In this document: positions 9,080 through 18,166 of the stretch, one piece after another
Position numbering within the stretch: position 1 is the stretch's first letter
How the letters are laid out: each line of letters opens with the position of its first letter
Source: CAZWLY01 sp964634465
GTDB lineage: Bacteria > Desulfobacterota > Desulfarculia > G963662305
Direction of reading: 5' to 3'
Assembly: GCA_964634465.1 (NCBI GenBank)
Contig: CAZWLY010000002.1
Coordinates: 186,001 to 250,000, forward strand
DNA: 64,000 nucleotides
Notes under the pieces: model-generated
Database searches by the model: none
Told to the model about the DNA's origin: nothing
What the model saw: only the letters and a program-made list of their open reading frames with translations
Program-made: the position numbers and the translations under genes

Positions 9080-9859
9080 ATGGGAGCTAGTCAAGCCATA
9101 AACGCCTATGCCAAGGTCGAGCATCCGGGCGGCAAGAACCTGGACGCCAAGGAGCGGGAGCGGCTGATTTTGGAGTACAGCCCGCTGATCCGCTACGTGG
9201 CCGGCCGGATCGCCATGCGCTTGCCCTCCCATCTACCGCTGGAAGACCTGATCAGCGCCGGCGTGCTGGGGCTGATCGACGCCGTGGACAAGTACGACCC
9301 CAGCCGCAACGCCCAGTTCAAGACCTACGCCGAATACCGCATCCGGGGCGCGATCCTGGACGAACTGCGGGCCATGGACTGGGTCCCCCGTTCGGTGAGG
9401 CGCAAGTCCCAACTCATGGAGCAGACCTTTAACGCCTTGACCCAGGAACTGGGCCGCGAGCCCGATGAAGAGGAGATGGCCGCGGCGCTGGGAGTGGACC
9501 TGGAAGGCTACTTCCGAATGGTTGACGAGACCTCGGGCGTGGGTCTGTTCTCCATCGTCGATTCCGAGGCGAACGCGGCCAGGTTCGTGCCGGGGACGCT
9601 GGTCGAAAGCGCGCTCAAGGGCGACGGCCAATCGCCGGAGGAGGCGCTGGACAAGGAGGAGATCAAGAAGGTCATCGCCCAGGCCATCGAGAAGCTGCCC
9701 CAGAAGGAGCAGTTCGTCATCTCGCTGTATTATTACGACGAACTGACCATGAAGGAGATCGGCCACGTACTCCAGTACACCGAATCGCGGATCTGCCAGA
9801 TTCACTCCAAGGCGATGATGAAGTTGCGGGCCAAACTGAGGAGGTACTTCGAGAGTTAG
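9080..9859 (+). CDS. fliA: Flagellar sigma factor sigma-28 (FliA)
   Basis: FliA directs RNA polymerase to late flagellar genes and is held inactive by FlgM. The 259-residue protein has region 2 (LEDLISAGVLGLIDAVDKYDP and TYAEYRIRGAILDELR), region 3 (about residues 120-160) and region 4 with its helix-turn-helix (YYDELTMKEIGHVLQYTESRICQIHSKA). This compact layout without region 1.1 is typical of sigma-28. Its antagonist flgM is also in the window (26425-26736, minus), behind a sigma-28-like promoter. Confidence 0.97.
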   Translation: MGASQAINAYAKVEHPGGKNLDAKERERLILEYSPLIRYVAGRIAMRLPSHLPLEDLISAGVLGLIDAVDKYDPSRNAQFKTYAEYRIRGAILDELRAMDWVPRSVRRKSQLMEQTFNALTQELGREPDEEEMAAALGVDLEGYFRMVDETSGVGLFSIVDSEANAARFVPGTLVESALKGDGQSPEEALDKEEIKKVIAQAIEKLPQKEQFVISLYYYDELTMKEIGHVLQYTESRICQIHSKAMMKLRAKLRRYFES

Positions 9860-9864
9860 CGATC

Positions 9865-10587
9865 ATGGCTGACGAGACCGAAAACCAGGACCTCGACATC
9901 GAGGCCAGCCTCGAAGCGACGCTGGCGGGCGAGATTGATCTCGGCGACGACGAGATTCCCGATGAAGTCCAGCTCGACGCCGAGGCGGCGGAGTCGACCT
10001 CGCCGACCCGAAAGGTGGAACTGGACACGGCCGGGTTGGACCTGGACATCCTGGAGGACACGGCCGAGGAAGAGTTCGAGGTCGAGCCGACCCCGATCGA
10101 GGAGCCGAAGGAGGTCGAGGAGGCGCCGGCCCGGCCCAAGTGGTTCTGGCCGGCCGTCCTGGGCGGCGGGGGGCTGGTCGTCTTGGCCCTCGTCGCCGTG
10201 GTCGTGTTCGTTTTCCTGATCCCGGAACCGGCCAAGCCGCCGCCTCCGCCGCCGAAAAAGAAGACCCCGTTCGTTCAGCCGGAGCCGGGCGTGCCCATCC
10301 TGGCCCTGAAGTCGTTTACCATCCCCCTCGACCAGCCCCGGCGAAACCTGCTGCGGGTGGCCGTGCAACTGGAGTTTTCCTCTGACTTGGGCAAGGATTT
10401 TCTGGCCAAGCAGACCATCCAGGTCAGGGACACGATCTATCAGGCCCTGCTCGGTAAGCGCCAGGGACAGCTCAAGGGAGCCGCCGCCCGGACCGAGCTC
10501 AGGAAAGCGATCCTGGCCGCCCTGAACGACAAGTTCGAGGGCCGGCCGGTAAAACAAGTTTATTTTACCGAGTTTTTCGTCCTTTAG
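9865..10587 (+). CDS. Second FliL-like protein with acidic N-terminal extension
   Basis: This 240-residue protein ends in GRPVKQVYFTEFFVL, almost the same ending as the FliL at the window start, and its periplasmic part matches the FliL domain. One membrane span lies at about residues 94-115, followed by a proline-rich linker (PPPPPPKKK). The first 92 residues are strongly acidic and would be cytoplasmic, an extension much longer than in usual FliL. It starts 5 bp after fliA. Its exact role is unknown; a motor-stator accessory function is inferred. Confidence 0.8.
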   Translation: MADETENQDLDIEASLEATLAGEIDLGDDEIPDEVQLDAEAAESTSPTRKVELDTAGLDLDILEDTAEEEFEVEPTPIEEPKEVEEAPARPKWFWPAVLGGGGLVVLALVAVVVFVFLIPEPAKPPPPPPKKKTPFVQPEPGVPILALKSFTIPLDQPRRNLLRVAVQLEFSSDLGKDFLAKQTIQVRDTIYQALLGKRQGQLKGAAARTELRKAILAALNDKFEGRPVKQVYFTEFFVL

Positions 10588-10627
10588 GCGCTGGAGTGCG
10601 CCGGAACATGGTTGACGGAGCTTGTCG

Positions 10628-10936
10628 ATGACCGAGTTTTCAGGCCTGCCGGGCGGGATAATGCACTCGCCCACGGCTGAGAAGATCCTCCAACCGGCGG
10701 AGACCAAGGCGGATGTGGCCGCCAACGAGGCCGCCGCGGCCACGACGGAGATGGTCGAGGAGAAGCGGCGGGCCGTCCAGGAGGCCCAGCCCGGCCAGCA
10801 GGACCCGATCGACAAGGATCGGAAATCGCCCCGGGATGAATCCCAGCCCGAGGGCCGGAAAAAGAGGCGCGGCCGGGCCGGGGAAGAGGAGGAGCAGGCG
10901 GCCGAAGAGACTCGATTGATCGACGTGGTGGTCTAG
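10628..10936 (+). CDS. Small charged protein of unknown function
   Basis: I do not recognise a family. The 102-residue product is rich in Glu, Lys and Arg, has no membrane segment, contains a basic cluster (GRKKRRGRAG) and ends in a hydrophobic LIDVVV. ATG at 10628 is preferred over TTG at 10622 because GGAG at 10617-10620 is 7 bp before the ATG. It lies in the flagellar operon and is probably intrinsically disordered. Confidence 0.6.
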   Translation: MTEFSGLPGGIMHSPTAEKILQPAETKADVAANEAAAATTEMVEEKRRAVQEAQPGQQDPIDKDRKSPRDESQPEGRKKRRGRAGEEEEQAAEETRLIDVVV

Positions 10937-11027
10937 TCTCGCCGGGCCGTCGAGCCGGGGGCGGCGGACTGGGCGGGACGCACGAGACAGGCTCGGGATC
11001 GGATACGAATAGAGGCAGGAGTTGAGC

Positions 11028-11498
11028 GTGTTTGCCGACTGGAACGCCGTTGCCGTAATTCAAATCGGGCTGGATATAGTTCTGCTTGGATTTTTGTTTT
11101 TTTTGATCCTTCGCCGCCAGCCCGGACCCAGCCTGGACAACCCGGCCCTTCGCAGCGCCGAGGATTTTCTGGCCGCCTCGGAGCGTCTTTCGGCCAAGTT
11201 CGACGAAAACCTCCAGGAAAAACGAGCTCTCATCCAGGACTTGATCTTCCAGCTCGAAGCCAAGACCGACGAGATGAAACGCCTTCTGGACCGGGCCGAG
11301 CGCCTGAAATGGGACGTCGCCCGCCGCCCGGCCGTAGTCGACGATCGGCCGAGGCCGGTCGGAACCGACCCGGCCGACAAGAAGGCCGAGGTGATCCGCC
11401 TCTCCAGGGACGGCCTGTCGCCGGCCCAGATCGCCCGGCGGCTGCGGTTACCCAAGGGCGCGGTCGAGGTCATCTTGAGCCTCAAGCAACAGTTCTGA
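11028..11498 (+). CDS. DUF2802-like membrane protein with HTH-like C-terminus
   Basis: The protein has one N-terminal membrane span (VIQIGLDIVLLGFLFFLIL), a helical, coiled-coil-like middle and a C-terminal helix-turn-helix-like segment (VIRLSRDGLSPAQIARRLRLPKGAVEVIL). This layout matches DUF2802 proteins, which are commonly found near fhlB-like genes in flagellar clusters. GTG at 11028 is chosen because AGGAG lies at 11017-11021, 6 bp before it; the TTG at 11022 touches that site. The function is not established. Confidence 0.75.
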   Translation: MFADWNAVAVIQIGLDIVLLGFLFFLILRRQPGPSLDNPALRSAEDFLAASERLSAKFDENLQEKRALIQDLIFQLEAKTDEMKRLLDRAERLKWDVARRPAVVDDRPRPVGTDPADKKAEVIRLSRDGLSPAQIARRLRLPKGAVEVILSLKQQF

Positions 11499-11508
11499 GC
11501 CTTTCGCC

Positions 11509-11820
11509 GTGGCCGAAGACAAGCGCCAGCGCCCGAAGAAACCAATGAAAACCAGGCGGATAGTCGCCGCCAGCCTGGAGTACGACGATCACTACTCCGC
11601 GCCGCTGTTGACCGCCAAGGGGGAGGGACGCACCGCCGAGCGGATCATCGCTCTGGCCAAGGCCCACGGCATACCGATCAAGGAAGACCCCGACCTGATC
11701 ACCATCCTGGCCAAGCTGGATCTCGGCCAGGAGATACCCGAGGAGATCTACGCCCTGGTGGCCGAGATCCTGGCTTTTGTCTACACCCTGAACAACGCCT
11801 GGCCGGCCCATTTCGATTAG
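11509..11820 (+). CDS. Stand-alone FlhB C-terminal domain (FhlB/FlhX-like)
   Basis: The 103-residue protein aligns with the part of FlhB after the cleavage site: YSAPLLTAKGEGRTAERIIALAKAHGIPIKEDPDLITILAKLDLGQEIPEEIY. It has no membrane spans and no NPTH motif. Such FhlB proteins are known beside DUF2802 genes in many flagellar clusters and can partly replace the cleaved FlhB C-terminal fragment. The start is GTG at 11509. Confidence 0.88.
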   Translation: MAEDKRQRPKKPMKTRRIVAASLEYDDHYSAPLLTAKGEGRTAERIIALAKAHGIPIKEDPDLITILAKLDLGQEIPEEIYALVAEILAFVYTLNNAWPAHFD

Positions 11821-11861
11821 GCGCCGATCGGCGAGCCCGCCGGGGGGCGCAAAAGTTCGAC

Positions 11862-12833
11862 TCAGCCGCGCTCCCGAGCGGTTATCACGCCCTCCCAGAA
11901 GCTAATCAGGGCCCGCTCCTGGGCCTCGATGCTGTAGCCGGCCGCGGTTTCCAGGCCGGCCTGTCTGACCTTGGCCAGCTCGTCGCCGTCCTTGAGCGCC
12001 AGGGAGACGACGCGGCTCAGGGTGCGGGCGCACTCGACCAGATCGCCCTCCGGGCACCAGTAGCCGTTCTCCGGCGTGGCGTACTCCAGGCCGCCGTAGC
12101 CGTGGAAGCCGACCACCACGTTGCCGCAGGCCATGGCCTCCACCGGCGGCAAGCCGAAGCCTTCGTAGCGGCTAAGCGACAGAAAGATGGTCGAGCGGCC
12201 CAACGTCTCGGCCACTTGGGCCTCCTTGACCCCGTCGATGGCCAGCCAGACCACCCGGTCCGCATCCGGGCAGAGGCGGATGAACAGCCGGTGGATGAAG
12301 GTCAACTGCCGGGCCATCTTCCGGGGCATGACCGCGATCCTGATCCGACCGTCGGCGCTCTGCTCGCCGGGCCTGAAAAGGCTCCGATCGATGGAATTCG
12401 GCACCACCGGAGCCTGGGGGAGACCGAGGACCGAGGTCAGGAAATCCTGGATGACCCGAGAGCAGCAAAACACGCCGCTCACCCCGAAATCGGCCCAGTT
12501 CCGCCCCTCGCCCAGACCGTCGAAGACGTAGAAGTGGTTCTGGCAGAAGACGAACTTGGTCACCGGCGCGGCGGCAAAGGCGTTCAAGGCCTGGGCGTGA
12601 TCCTCGGGGATGACGATGATATCGTCGGGCGCGAGCCCGAGGCCGTCGGCGGCGAAGATCACCGACGCGTCGCTCTTGAACCAGGTCGGTCGATTCTCCG
12701 GCTTGAAGTGGACCACGAAGGCCGGGTAGCCGTTTTTGACCAGCAAGGAGACGTGGCGGTAGATGACCCGCACCCCGCCGGCCGGAGAGGGGTTGTCGTG
12801 GTTGACGTAAAGGATCCTCGGTCTGTCGCCCAT
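11862..12833 (-). CDS. Glycosyltransferase, GT-B fold (GT4-like)
   Basis: This 323-residue enzyme has a glycosyl transferase group 1 C-terminal domain with SRYEGFGLPPVEAMACGNVVVGF, where the E-x7-E signature binds the nucleotide sugar. The N-terminus ILYVNHDNPSPAGGVRVIYRH fits the acceptor-side Rossmann domain. It lies 24 bp downstream of the O-GlcNAc-transferase-like gene and probably forms an operon with it, placed between two flagellar operons. Flagellar glycosylation is an inference from position only. Confidence 0.8.
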   Translation of the reverse strand: MGDRPRILYVNHDNPSPAGGVRVIYRHVSLLVKNGYPAFVVHFKPENRPTWFKSDASVIFAADGLGLAPDDIIVIPEDHAQALNAFAAAPVTKFVFCQNHFYVFDGLGEGRNWADFGVSGVFCCSRVIQDFLTSVLGLPQAPVVPNSIDRSLFRPGEQSADGRIRIAVMPRKMARQLTFIHRLFIRLCPDADRVVWLAIDGVKEAQVAETLGRSTIFLSLSRYEGFGLPPVEAMACGNVVVGFHGYGGLEYATPENGYWCPEGDLVECARTLSRVVSLALKDGDELAKVRQAGLETAAGYSIEAQERALISFWEGVITARERG

Positions 12834-12857
12834 CGCTTTGGTCCACCTCGGCCGGGA

Positions 12858-15092
12858 TCAGCCCGCTCGCCCGGCCCTGGCAACGGCTGACTCGAAAAAG
12901 TCCTCCAACTGCCTTACTACTTTCGTGTTTTCGTATACCCGCTCGCCGCCCTCCAGAATCCTGGCCCTGACCTCCTCCCGTCGCGCCCGATCGGTCCCCA
13001 GGGCCACGGCCGACTCCACGTACTCATCGATCGTCTCGGCCACGCCGTCCAGGACCCCGGCCTGGTTCATTATGGCGTAGGTCATCCGGCCCCTCATCTG
13101 CGCGGTCTTGAGGCTGACGATCGGCGTGCCCACGGCCAGGGCCTCGTAGGTGGTGTTGCCGCCGCCAAAGGGGAAGGTGTCCAGGAGCACGTCGGCGGCG
13201 TTCAGGAGGCTGAAATAATCTCCGTAGGGCTGGCGGGGCTGAAAGACGATCCGGTCGGCCGCATCGGGTATGGTCCGCCGGAACCGTTTCGCCAGCCGCT
13301 CGGCCCAGAGGCGGTAGACGCCGTGGACGAAGACGACCACTCCCTTGGGGTCGCGGCGGAGGATGCCGGCCACGGCCGTATCGAAGATGGGATGGACCTT
13401 GAACAGCGTCTGGGCGCAAAGGTAGACCGGCCGATCCTGGGGCAAGCCGAGCTGGGCCCGGTCCTTGAACCCGGCCGGCAACCGGGGCCGGTAGTAGTAG
13501 GTCGGCGGGTCGTCCAGGCGGATCAGTTCTTCGGTGTAGTGCTCCTGGCCGTCTTCCGGCTCGAAGTCGCGGCAGGAAACGAAGTAATCGACCGTCTCGA
13601 TCCCGGTCGTCACCGGGTGGCCCCAGGTGGCGGCCTGGACCGGAGCCAGACGGTGGAAGGCCAGGAAGTAGGTCAGCGGCTCCATCCCGATATCGGTGAA
13701 GACCAGGACGTCCAGTCCGGCCTCGGCCACGGCCCGGTGGGCCGCCTCCAGGCTGTAGGGCAGGGCGAGGTATCGATCGGCCTTGTCCTGGATGAATTGG
13801 GCCAGGTGATCGTGGTGACGGCCGATGGAGAAGACGGAGACCGAGAACCGCTCCCGGTCGAGTTCGGCGATCACCCCGGCCAGGACCCGGCCGATGGTGT
13901 GGTTCCGGAAATAGGACGACACGAAGCCGACCTTGATCCGCCCCTTGTTCCGGGCGGGCGGGCGGGGTGTGGCCGGAAAGCGGCAGGCCGAGGTGAAGAT
14001 GGCGGCCAGTTGGCGTTGAATGTCCCGGTCGTTGAAGCCCTGGTAGACCAGGCGGAAGTTGGTCAGTCCCACCTCCTGGAGCGGGTCGTCGAGGTGAAGT
14101 TTCTGGCGGCTCAACCGCTCCAGGTTGACGATCAGCCGCCGCCGCCAGCTCTTGACCTCTTCCACCGAGCCGTAGATCGGCGGCAGCAGGGTGGCCATCT
14201 GGATCTTGAGGCCGTCGGAGGGGTTGACGGCCATCGCTTTTTTGAGGCATTTCAGCGCGGCCGGCATCTCCCCCTGCCGGGCCAGGGTCTTGCCCAGGTT
14301 GGCCAGGGCGCCGTACCAGTCCGGCCGGAGCTCGACCGCCCGTCGATGATGAAACACGGCCTCCTCGTAGTGACCGGCGCTGTCGAGGACGTTGCCCAGG
14401 TTGTTGTGGGCCTCGGCCAGTTCCGGCTGAAGCCTGATCGCTTCCCGGTAGGACTCGATCGCCCGATTCCGGTGGCCCAGATGGGTCCAGATGACTCCCA
14501 GGGTGAAGTGGTCGAGGGCCGCGTCGGGTTCGAGGCGGACGACTTCCCGGTACTCTTCGGCCGCTTCGGCCAGGCGGCCCAGTCGATGCAGGACCCGGGC
14601 GTACTGCCGGCGGACCTGGACCTGCTCGGGCTTGAGCTCGATCACCCGGCGGTAGTGATCGAGCGCCTCTTCGAGCCGGCCGAGTTGGAACAGGGCCAGG
14701 CCCAGTTCAGCCTCGGCCTCGATTAGCTCCGGCTCCAGCTCCAGGGCGCGGCTAAACTGGTCCGCCGCCTCCTCGAAGCGTTCGACGGCATTGAGCGCCA
14801 GGCCGTAACTGAACCGGAATCTCGACGAGCCGCCGTCCAAATTCACCGCCCGGCGAAGCGGCTCGATGGCCTCCTTGGGACGCCCCGAGTGGAGTCTGGC
14901 CAGGCCGAGCAGTTGGAGGGCCAGGGGATGGTCGGGGTCGAGGCTCAACGCCCGGCGGTAGTCGGCCTCGGCCTCGGTGAAACGGCCGGCTTGATGCAAC
15001 CGGCCGCCGGATTCGATCAGGCGATCGATCTTCGCCTGATCGCCGACGGGTAAACCTTCCCCGGACGCCCTTTCCGCCGAGTCGAAAGCCAT
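12858..15092 (-). CDS. TPR / O-GlcNAc-transferase-like protein (GT41 family)
   Basis: The 744-residue protein has about ten tetratricopeptide repeats (about residues 20-330) followed by a SPINDLY/OGT-type catalytic region. Signatures include FVSSYFRNHTIGRVLAGVIAELDR and FPFGGGNTTYEALAVGTPIVSL. GT41 enzymes transfer a sugar to Ser or Thr of proteins, with the TPRs choosing the substrate. ATG at 15092 is preferred over the upstream start at 15176 because GGAG lies 8 bp before it. A possible sigma-54 promoter lies upstream at 15229-15245. The target protein is unknown. Confidence 0.88.
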   Translation of the reverse strand: MAFDSAERASGEGLPVGDQAKIDRLIESGGRLHQAGRFTEAEADYRRALSLDPDHPLALQLLGLARLHSGRPKEAIEPLRRAVNLDGGSSRFRFSYGLALNAVERFEEAADQFSRALELEPELIEAEAELGLALFQLGRLEEALDHYRRVIELKPEQVQVRRQYARVLHRLGRLAEAAEEYREVVRLEPDAALDHFTLGVIWTHLGHRNRAIESYREAIRLQPELAEAHNNLGNVLDSAGHYEEAVFHHRRAVELRPDWYGALANLGKTLARQGEMPAALKCLKKAMAVNPSDGLKIQMATLLPPIYGSVEEVKSWRRRLIVNLERLSRQKLHLDDPLQEVGLTNFRLVYQGFNDRDIQRQLAAIFTSACRFPATPRPPARNKGRIKVGFVSSYFRNHTIGRVLAGVIAELDRERFSVSVFSIGRHHDHLAQFIQDKADRYLALPYSLEAAHRAVAEAGLDVLVFTDIGMEPLTYFLAFHRLAPVQAATWGHPVTTGIETVDYFVSCRDFEPEDGQEHYTEELIRLDDPPTYYYRPRLPAGFKDRAQLGLPQDRPVYLCAQTLFKVHPIFDTAVAGILRRDPKGVVVFVHGVYRLWAERLAKRFRRTIPDAADRIVFQPRQPYGDYFSLLNAADVLLDTFPFGGGNTTYEALAVGTPIVSLKTAQMRGRMTYAIMNQAGVLDGVAETIDEYVESAVALGTDRARREEVRARILEGGERVYENTKVVRQLEDFFESAVARAGRAG

Positions 15093-15228
15093 TCTCTTCG
15101 CTCCAACCGATCCGGGCCTCGAACCCGGAATGAAAAAATGAATGCAAAACGATGGCGGCGCCGCCGGTCTGGTCATCGGACCAGCCCCGACCCGGCCGCA
15201 GTCGGGTTGTGATTACTCCTAAAAAGAA

Positions 15229-15245
15229 TGCAAGATCCGAACCGA
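15229..15245 (-). promoter_or_regulatory. Possible sigma-54 promoter for the OGT-like gene
   Basis: Read on the minus strand the element is TCGGTTCGGATCTTGCA. GG and GC are separated by exactly 10 bp, and CG and TTGCA match the consensus, but the -24 part deviates (CGGTT instead of TGGCA). It lies about 135 bp upstream of the ATG at 15092. Much weaker than the flgF element. Confidence 0.4.
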
Positions 15246-15592
15246 TCGAGCCGATCGGCATCGACCGGAGAGACTTCCCTGCCGCCGGGATGGCTCGATC
15301 CAACCCGATCCGCCGCCCGCGGCCGATCCGAGCCGGGCCAGAGTCTTGACAGGGCGGGAGGCGATTCTGACGCCGGCCGGAAAGGCCAGGCCGGCAATTT
15401 CAGCCAAACCTAAAGTGGGTAGGCAGATTTTGCCGCCGCCCGGCCAAGAAGACCCGGTTTCGCCCCCTCCAGCGGCCGGTCTTTACCTAACCGGCTGCCT
15501 CAACAAGGAATTTCTCGCCGGGAAAACCTCTGAAACGGCGATTTTCGCCACCGGGCGGGCCTCGATTCGACCCCGGCGGCCGCGCCGGAGGC

Positions 15593-15609
15593 TTGGCACA
15601 ACCGTTGCA
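15593..15609 (+). promoter_or_regulatory. Sigma-54 promoter of the flgF operon
   Basis: TTGGCACAACCGTTGCA matches the -24/-12 consensus YTGGCACGNNNNTTGCW at all but one fixed base. GG (15595-15596) and GC (15607-15608) are 10 bp apart. It lies 45 bp before the TTG start of flgF, giving a leader of about 35 nt. Rod and hook-junction genes are commonly sigma-54 dependent in polar-flagellated proteobacteria. Confidence 0.88.
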
Positions 15610-15653
15610 CTTAAGCCGGGTGATCGACTAGCCCAGTCGCCGGAGGTTTCAGG

Positions 15654-16343
15654 TTGTACGTCGGATATTTTTACGCCGTTAGAGGAGCGATCAAGCAGCA
15701 GCAGCGGCTGGACACGCTGGCCAACAACCTGGCCAACGTCTCCACGCCCGGCTTCAAGCAGAACAGGCAGACCTTTGAGGACTACCTGATCAACGAGGTC
15801 ACGACCGACTTCACCCAGGGCGCGCTGCGCGAGACCAAGCGGGAGTTGGACGTCGCCTTGCAGGGCAACGGCTTCTTCAAGGTCATGACGCCCAACGGAC
15901 CGGCCTACACCCGCAACGGAGCCTTCAACCGCGGCCCGAACGGGACGCTCGTCACCGGCGAGGGCTACCAGGTCATGGGCGAGGGCGGTCCCATAAACCT
16001 CGGCCCCGGTCGCGGCCCGATCGTCATCGACTCCACCGGCAACATCAGCCGCGGGGGCGAGGTCATCGACTCCCTGGCCGTGGTCGAGTTCGAGGAGAAG
16101 ACGTTCTTGAAACCGGGCGGCGGTTCGATCTTGATCTGGACCGGCCCCGGTCAACCCAAGGAGGTTCCAGCGGTCGATGTGGCCGTCGCCCAGGGGCATC
16201 TGGAGCAATCCAACGTCAGCGTGGTCAAAGAGATGGTCCGGATGATCGACTCTCACCGGGCCTTCGAGGCCTACACCAAGGCGATCAAGTCCTTTCACGA
16301 CATCGACACCAAGGCCGTCAACCAGGTCGGTCGATTGAGGTAG
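15654..16343 (+). CDS. flgF: Flagellar proximal rod protein FlgF
   Basis: FlgF is a proximal rod subunit. The 229-residue protein has the N-terminal rod motif LDTLANNLANVSTPGFKQ and the C-terminal rod-hook motif with NVSVVKEMVRMIDSHRAFEAY. It is shorter than FlgG and precedes it, as usual. The start is TTG at 15654, with GGAGG at 15642-15646 seven bp upstream. It is the first gene after the sigma-54 promoter at 15593. Confidence 0.94.
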   Translation: MYVGYFYAVRGAIKQQQRLDTLANNLANVSTPGFKQNRQTFEDYLINEVTTDFTQGALRETKRELDVALQGNGFFKVMTPNGPAYTRNGAFNRGPNGTLVTGEGYQVMGEGGPINLGPGRGPIVIDSTGNISRGGEVIDSLAVVEFEEKTFLKPGGGSILIWTGPGQPKEVPAVDVAVAQGHLEQSNVSVVKEMVRMIDSHRAFEAYTKAIKSFHDIDTKAVNQVGRLR

Positions 16344-16362
16344 TCGAGGAGGTAGGTTACCC

Positions 16363-17145
16363 ATGATTCGCAGTCTTTGGTCGGCAGCCACCGGAATGAA
16401 CGCCCAGCAGCTCAATCTGGACGTCATCGCCAACAATCTGGCCAACGTCAACACCGTCGGGTTCAAGAAGAGCCGGCCCGACTTCGAGGACTTGATGTAC
16501 CAGACCCTGAGGCCGGCCGGCGCCCAGACCGCGGCCGGGACCGAGGTCCCGACCTCGATTCAGATCGGGTTGGGCACCAGGACGGTGGACGTCGAGAAGA
16601 TCCACACCCAGGGAACCTTCAAGGAGACCGGCAACCAGTTGGACATCGCCATCGAGGGCCGGGGCTTCTTCAAGGTTCTGTTCAACAACGAGGAGGTCTA
16701 CACCCGGGCCGGCTCGTTCAAGGTGGACAAGGACGGGGCCATCACCGACCCCACCGGCAACAAGCTCCAGCCCGAGTTCACCGTACCGGCCAACACCGTG
16801 TCCATCTTCATCGATCAAAGCGGGAAACTGTCGGCCATGGGCGCGGACGGGACCGAACTGGGCTCGGTTCAGCTCGTGCTCTACGACTTCCCCAATCCGG
16901 CCGGCCTGCACTCCATCGGCCGCAACCTCTACCGGGCCACCCCGTCCTCGGGCGACGCCACCTCGGCCAACCCCGGTGTGGACGGCATGGGCACCCTGGC
17001 CCAAGGATTTTTGGAGCAGGCCAATGTCAGCGTGGTCGAGGAGATGGTGGCCATGATCATCGCCCAGCGGGCCTACGAAACCAACAGCAAGGCCATCCAG
17101 ACCGCCGACCAGATGCTCCAGATGGCCAACAGCCTGAAGCGGTAG
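16363..17145 (+). CDS. flgG: Flagellar distal rod protein FlgG
   Basis: FlgG forms the distal rod crossing the peptidoglycan and outer membrane rings. The 260-residue length is standard. The N-terminus MIRSLWSAATGMNAQQLNLD with NNLANVNTVGFKKSR, and the C-terminus NVSVVEEMVAMIIAQRAYETNSKAIQTAD, are diagnostic. GAGGAGG lies just before the ATG. It follows flgF by 19 bp. Confidence 0.97.
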   Translation: MIRSLWSAATGMNAQQLNLDVIANNLANVNTVGFKKSRPDFEDLMYQTLRPAGAQTAAGTEVPTSIQIGLGTRTVDVEKIHTQGTFKETGNQLDIAIEGRGFFKVLFNNEEVYTRAGSFKVDKDGAITDPTGNKLQPEFTVPANTVSIFIDQSGKLSAMGADGTELGSVQLVLYDFPNPAGLHSIGRNLYRATPSSGDATSANPGVDGMGTLAQGFLEQANVSVVEEMVAMIIAQRAYETNSKAIQTADQMLQMANSLKR

Positions 17146-17163
17146 CCGGGTAGGGGGTGAACG

Positions 17164-18153
17164 ATGACGCGGCGCTCCCATAGACTCCTTGTTTTGATCC
17201 TGGCCCTGGCCGGAGCGATGTTCGTTGCCGGAACGGCCTGGGGGGCGCACGTCAACCTGGTGTTCAAGGAAAGGGCCGTAATCGACGGACCGCGAATCAA
17301 GCTGGGGCGGCTCCTGGCCTCCATCACCGGGGGCACCCCTGCCGATCGATCCCGGATCGCGGCGGTGGACGTCGGACCGGCGCCGGCGCCGGGACGGATC
17401 AAGACCCTGACCCGAGACCAGTTGAACGCCTGTCTGACCTACGCCAAGACGGGCCTGGAGCGCATCCAGGCCAAGGTTCCGGCCCGGATCCAGGTCGTCA
17501 GAGACTCGCAGAAGGTTCGCCGCGACAGGCTGGTCGCCGCCTTCAGGGAGGCGATCATGGACCACCTGCCCTGGGAGCCGGACAGGGTCGAGATCGAGAA
17601 CGTCAAGGCCCCGGCCGAAATCATCGTCTCTTCCGGCCGGGTCGAGGTGGAGTTGACCCGCCCCCGGCCGTCCCAATTGCCGGGCCGGGTGGTTTTGAAA
17701 GCGACCGTGTCCGTCAACGGCAACATCGAGGCCAGGTTCAGGATCAGCGGCCTGGTGCGGTTCTATCAAGACGTGGTCGTCGCGGCCCGCTCGCTCGGCC
17801 GGCACACCGTGTTGAAGGCCGGCGATCTCAAACTGGACCAGCGGCGGGTGACCAGAAACTACGCCGCCGATTACCTTCGCGATCTCGACGAGGCCGTGGG
17901 TCGCCGCCTGAAGAGCGCGGTCAGGGCCGGACAGCCGTTGAGAAGGCGGGTCCTGGAGAGCCCGCCCCTGGTCAAACGGGGCGACAAGGTGCTCCTGTTG
18001 GCCCAGAAGGACGGGCTGACCGTCACCTGTCCAGGCGTCATCCGGGATCAAAAGGCGGCCAAGGGCGATCAGGTCCGGGTGCTGAACCTGGCCACCAAGC
18101 GCGAAGTCATCGGTCGCCTGGTCAGCGCCAATGTGGTCCGGGTCTATTTCTAG
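17164..18153 (+). CDS. flgA: P-ring assembly chaperone FlgA
   Basis: FlgA is a periplasmic chaperone for P-ring (FlgI) assembly. The 329-residue protein starts with a signal peptide (RLLVLILALAGAMFVAGTAWGA) and has a C-terminal SAF-like domain followed by the FlgA core (RSLGRHTVLKAGDLKLDQRRVTR; AGQPLRRRVL; VRVLNLATKREVIGRLVSANVVRV). The N-terminal part is longer than in enterobacteria. It lies between flgG and flgH. Confidence 0.92.
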   Translation: MTRRSHRLLVLILALAGAMFVAGTAWGAHVNLVFKERAVIDGPRIKLGRLLASITGGTPADRSRIAAVDVGPAPAPGRIKTLTRDQLNACLTYAKTGLERIQAKVPARIQVVRDSQKVRRDRLVAAFREAIMDHLPWEPDRVEIENVKAPAEIIVSSGRVEVELTRPRPSQLPGRVVLKATVSVNGNIEARFRISGLVRFYQDVVVAARSLGRHTVLKAGDLKLDQRRVTRNYAADYLRDLDEAVGRRLKSAVRAGQPLRRRVLESPPLVKRGDKVLLLAQKDGLTVTCPGVIRDQKAAKGDQVRVLNLATKREVIGRLVSANVVRVYF

Positions 18154-18166
18154 GAGGCAGAGCAGG

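Larger units (their letters stand above)
15093..15653. other. Intergenic region between divergent units
   Basis: This 561-bp gap separates the minus-strand OGT-like gene from the plus-strand flgF operon. It contains a clear sigma-54 promoter for flgF (15593-15609) and a weaker one facing the OGT-like gene (15229-15245). No convincing coding region, terminator or RNA gene was seen in the remainder. Upstream activator sites for an NtrC-type regulator would be expected here, but I could not define one. Confidence 0.6.
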
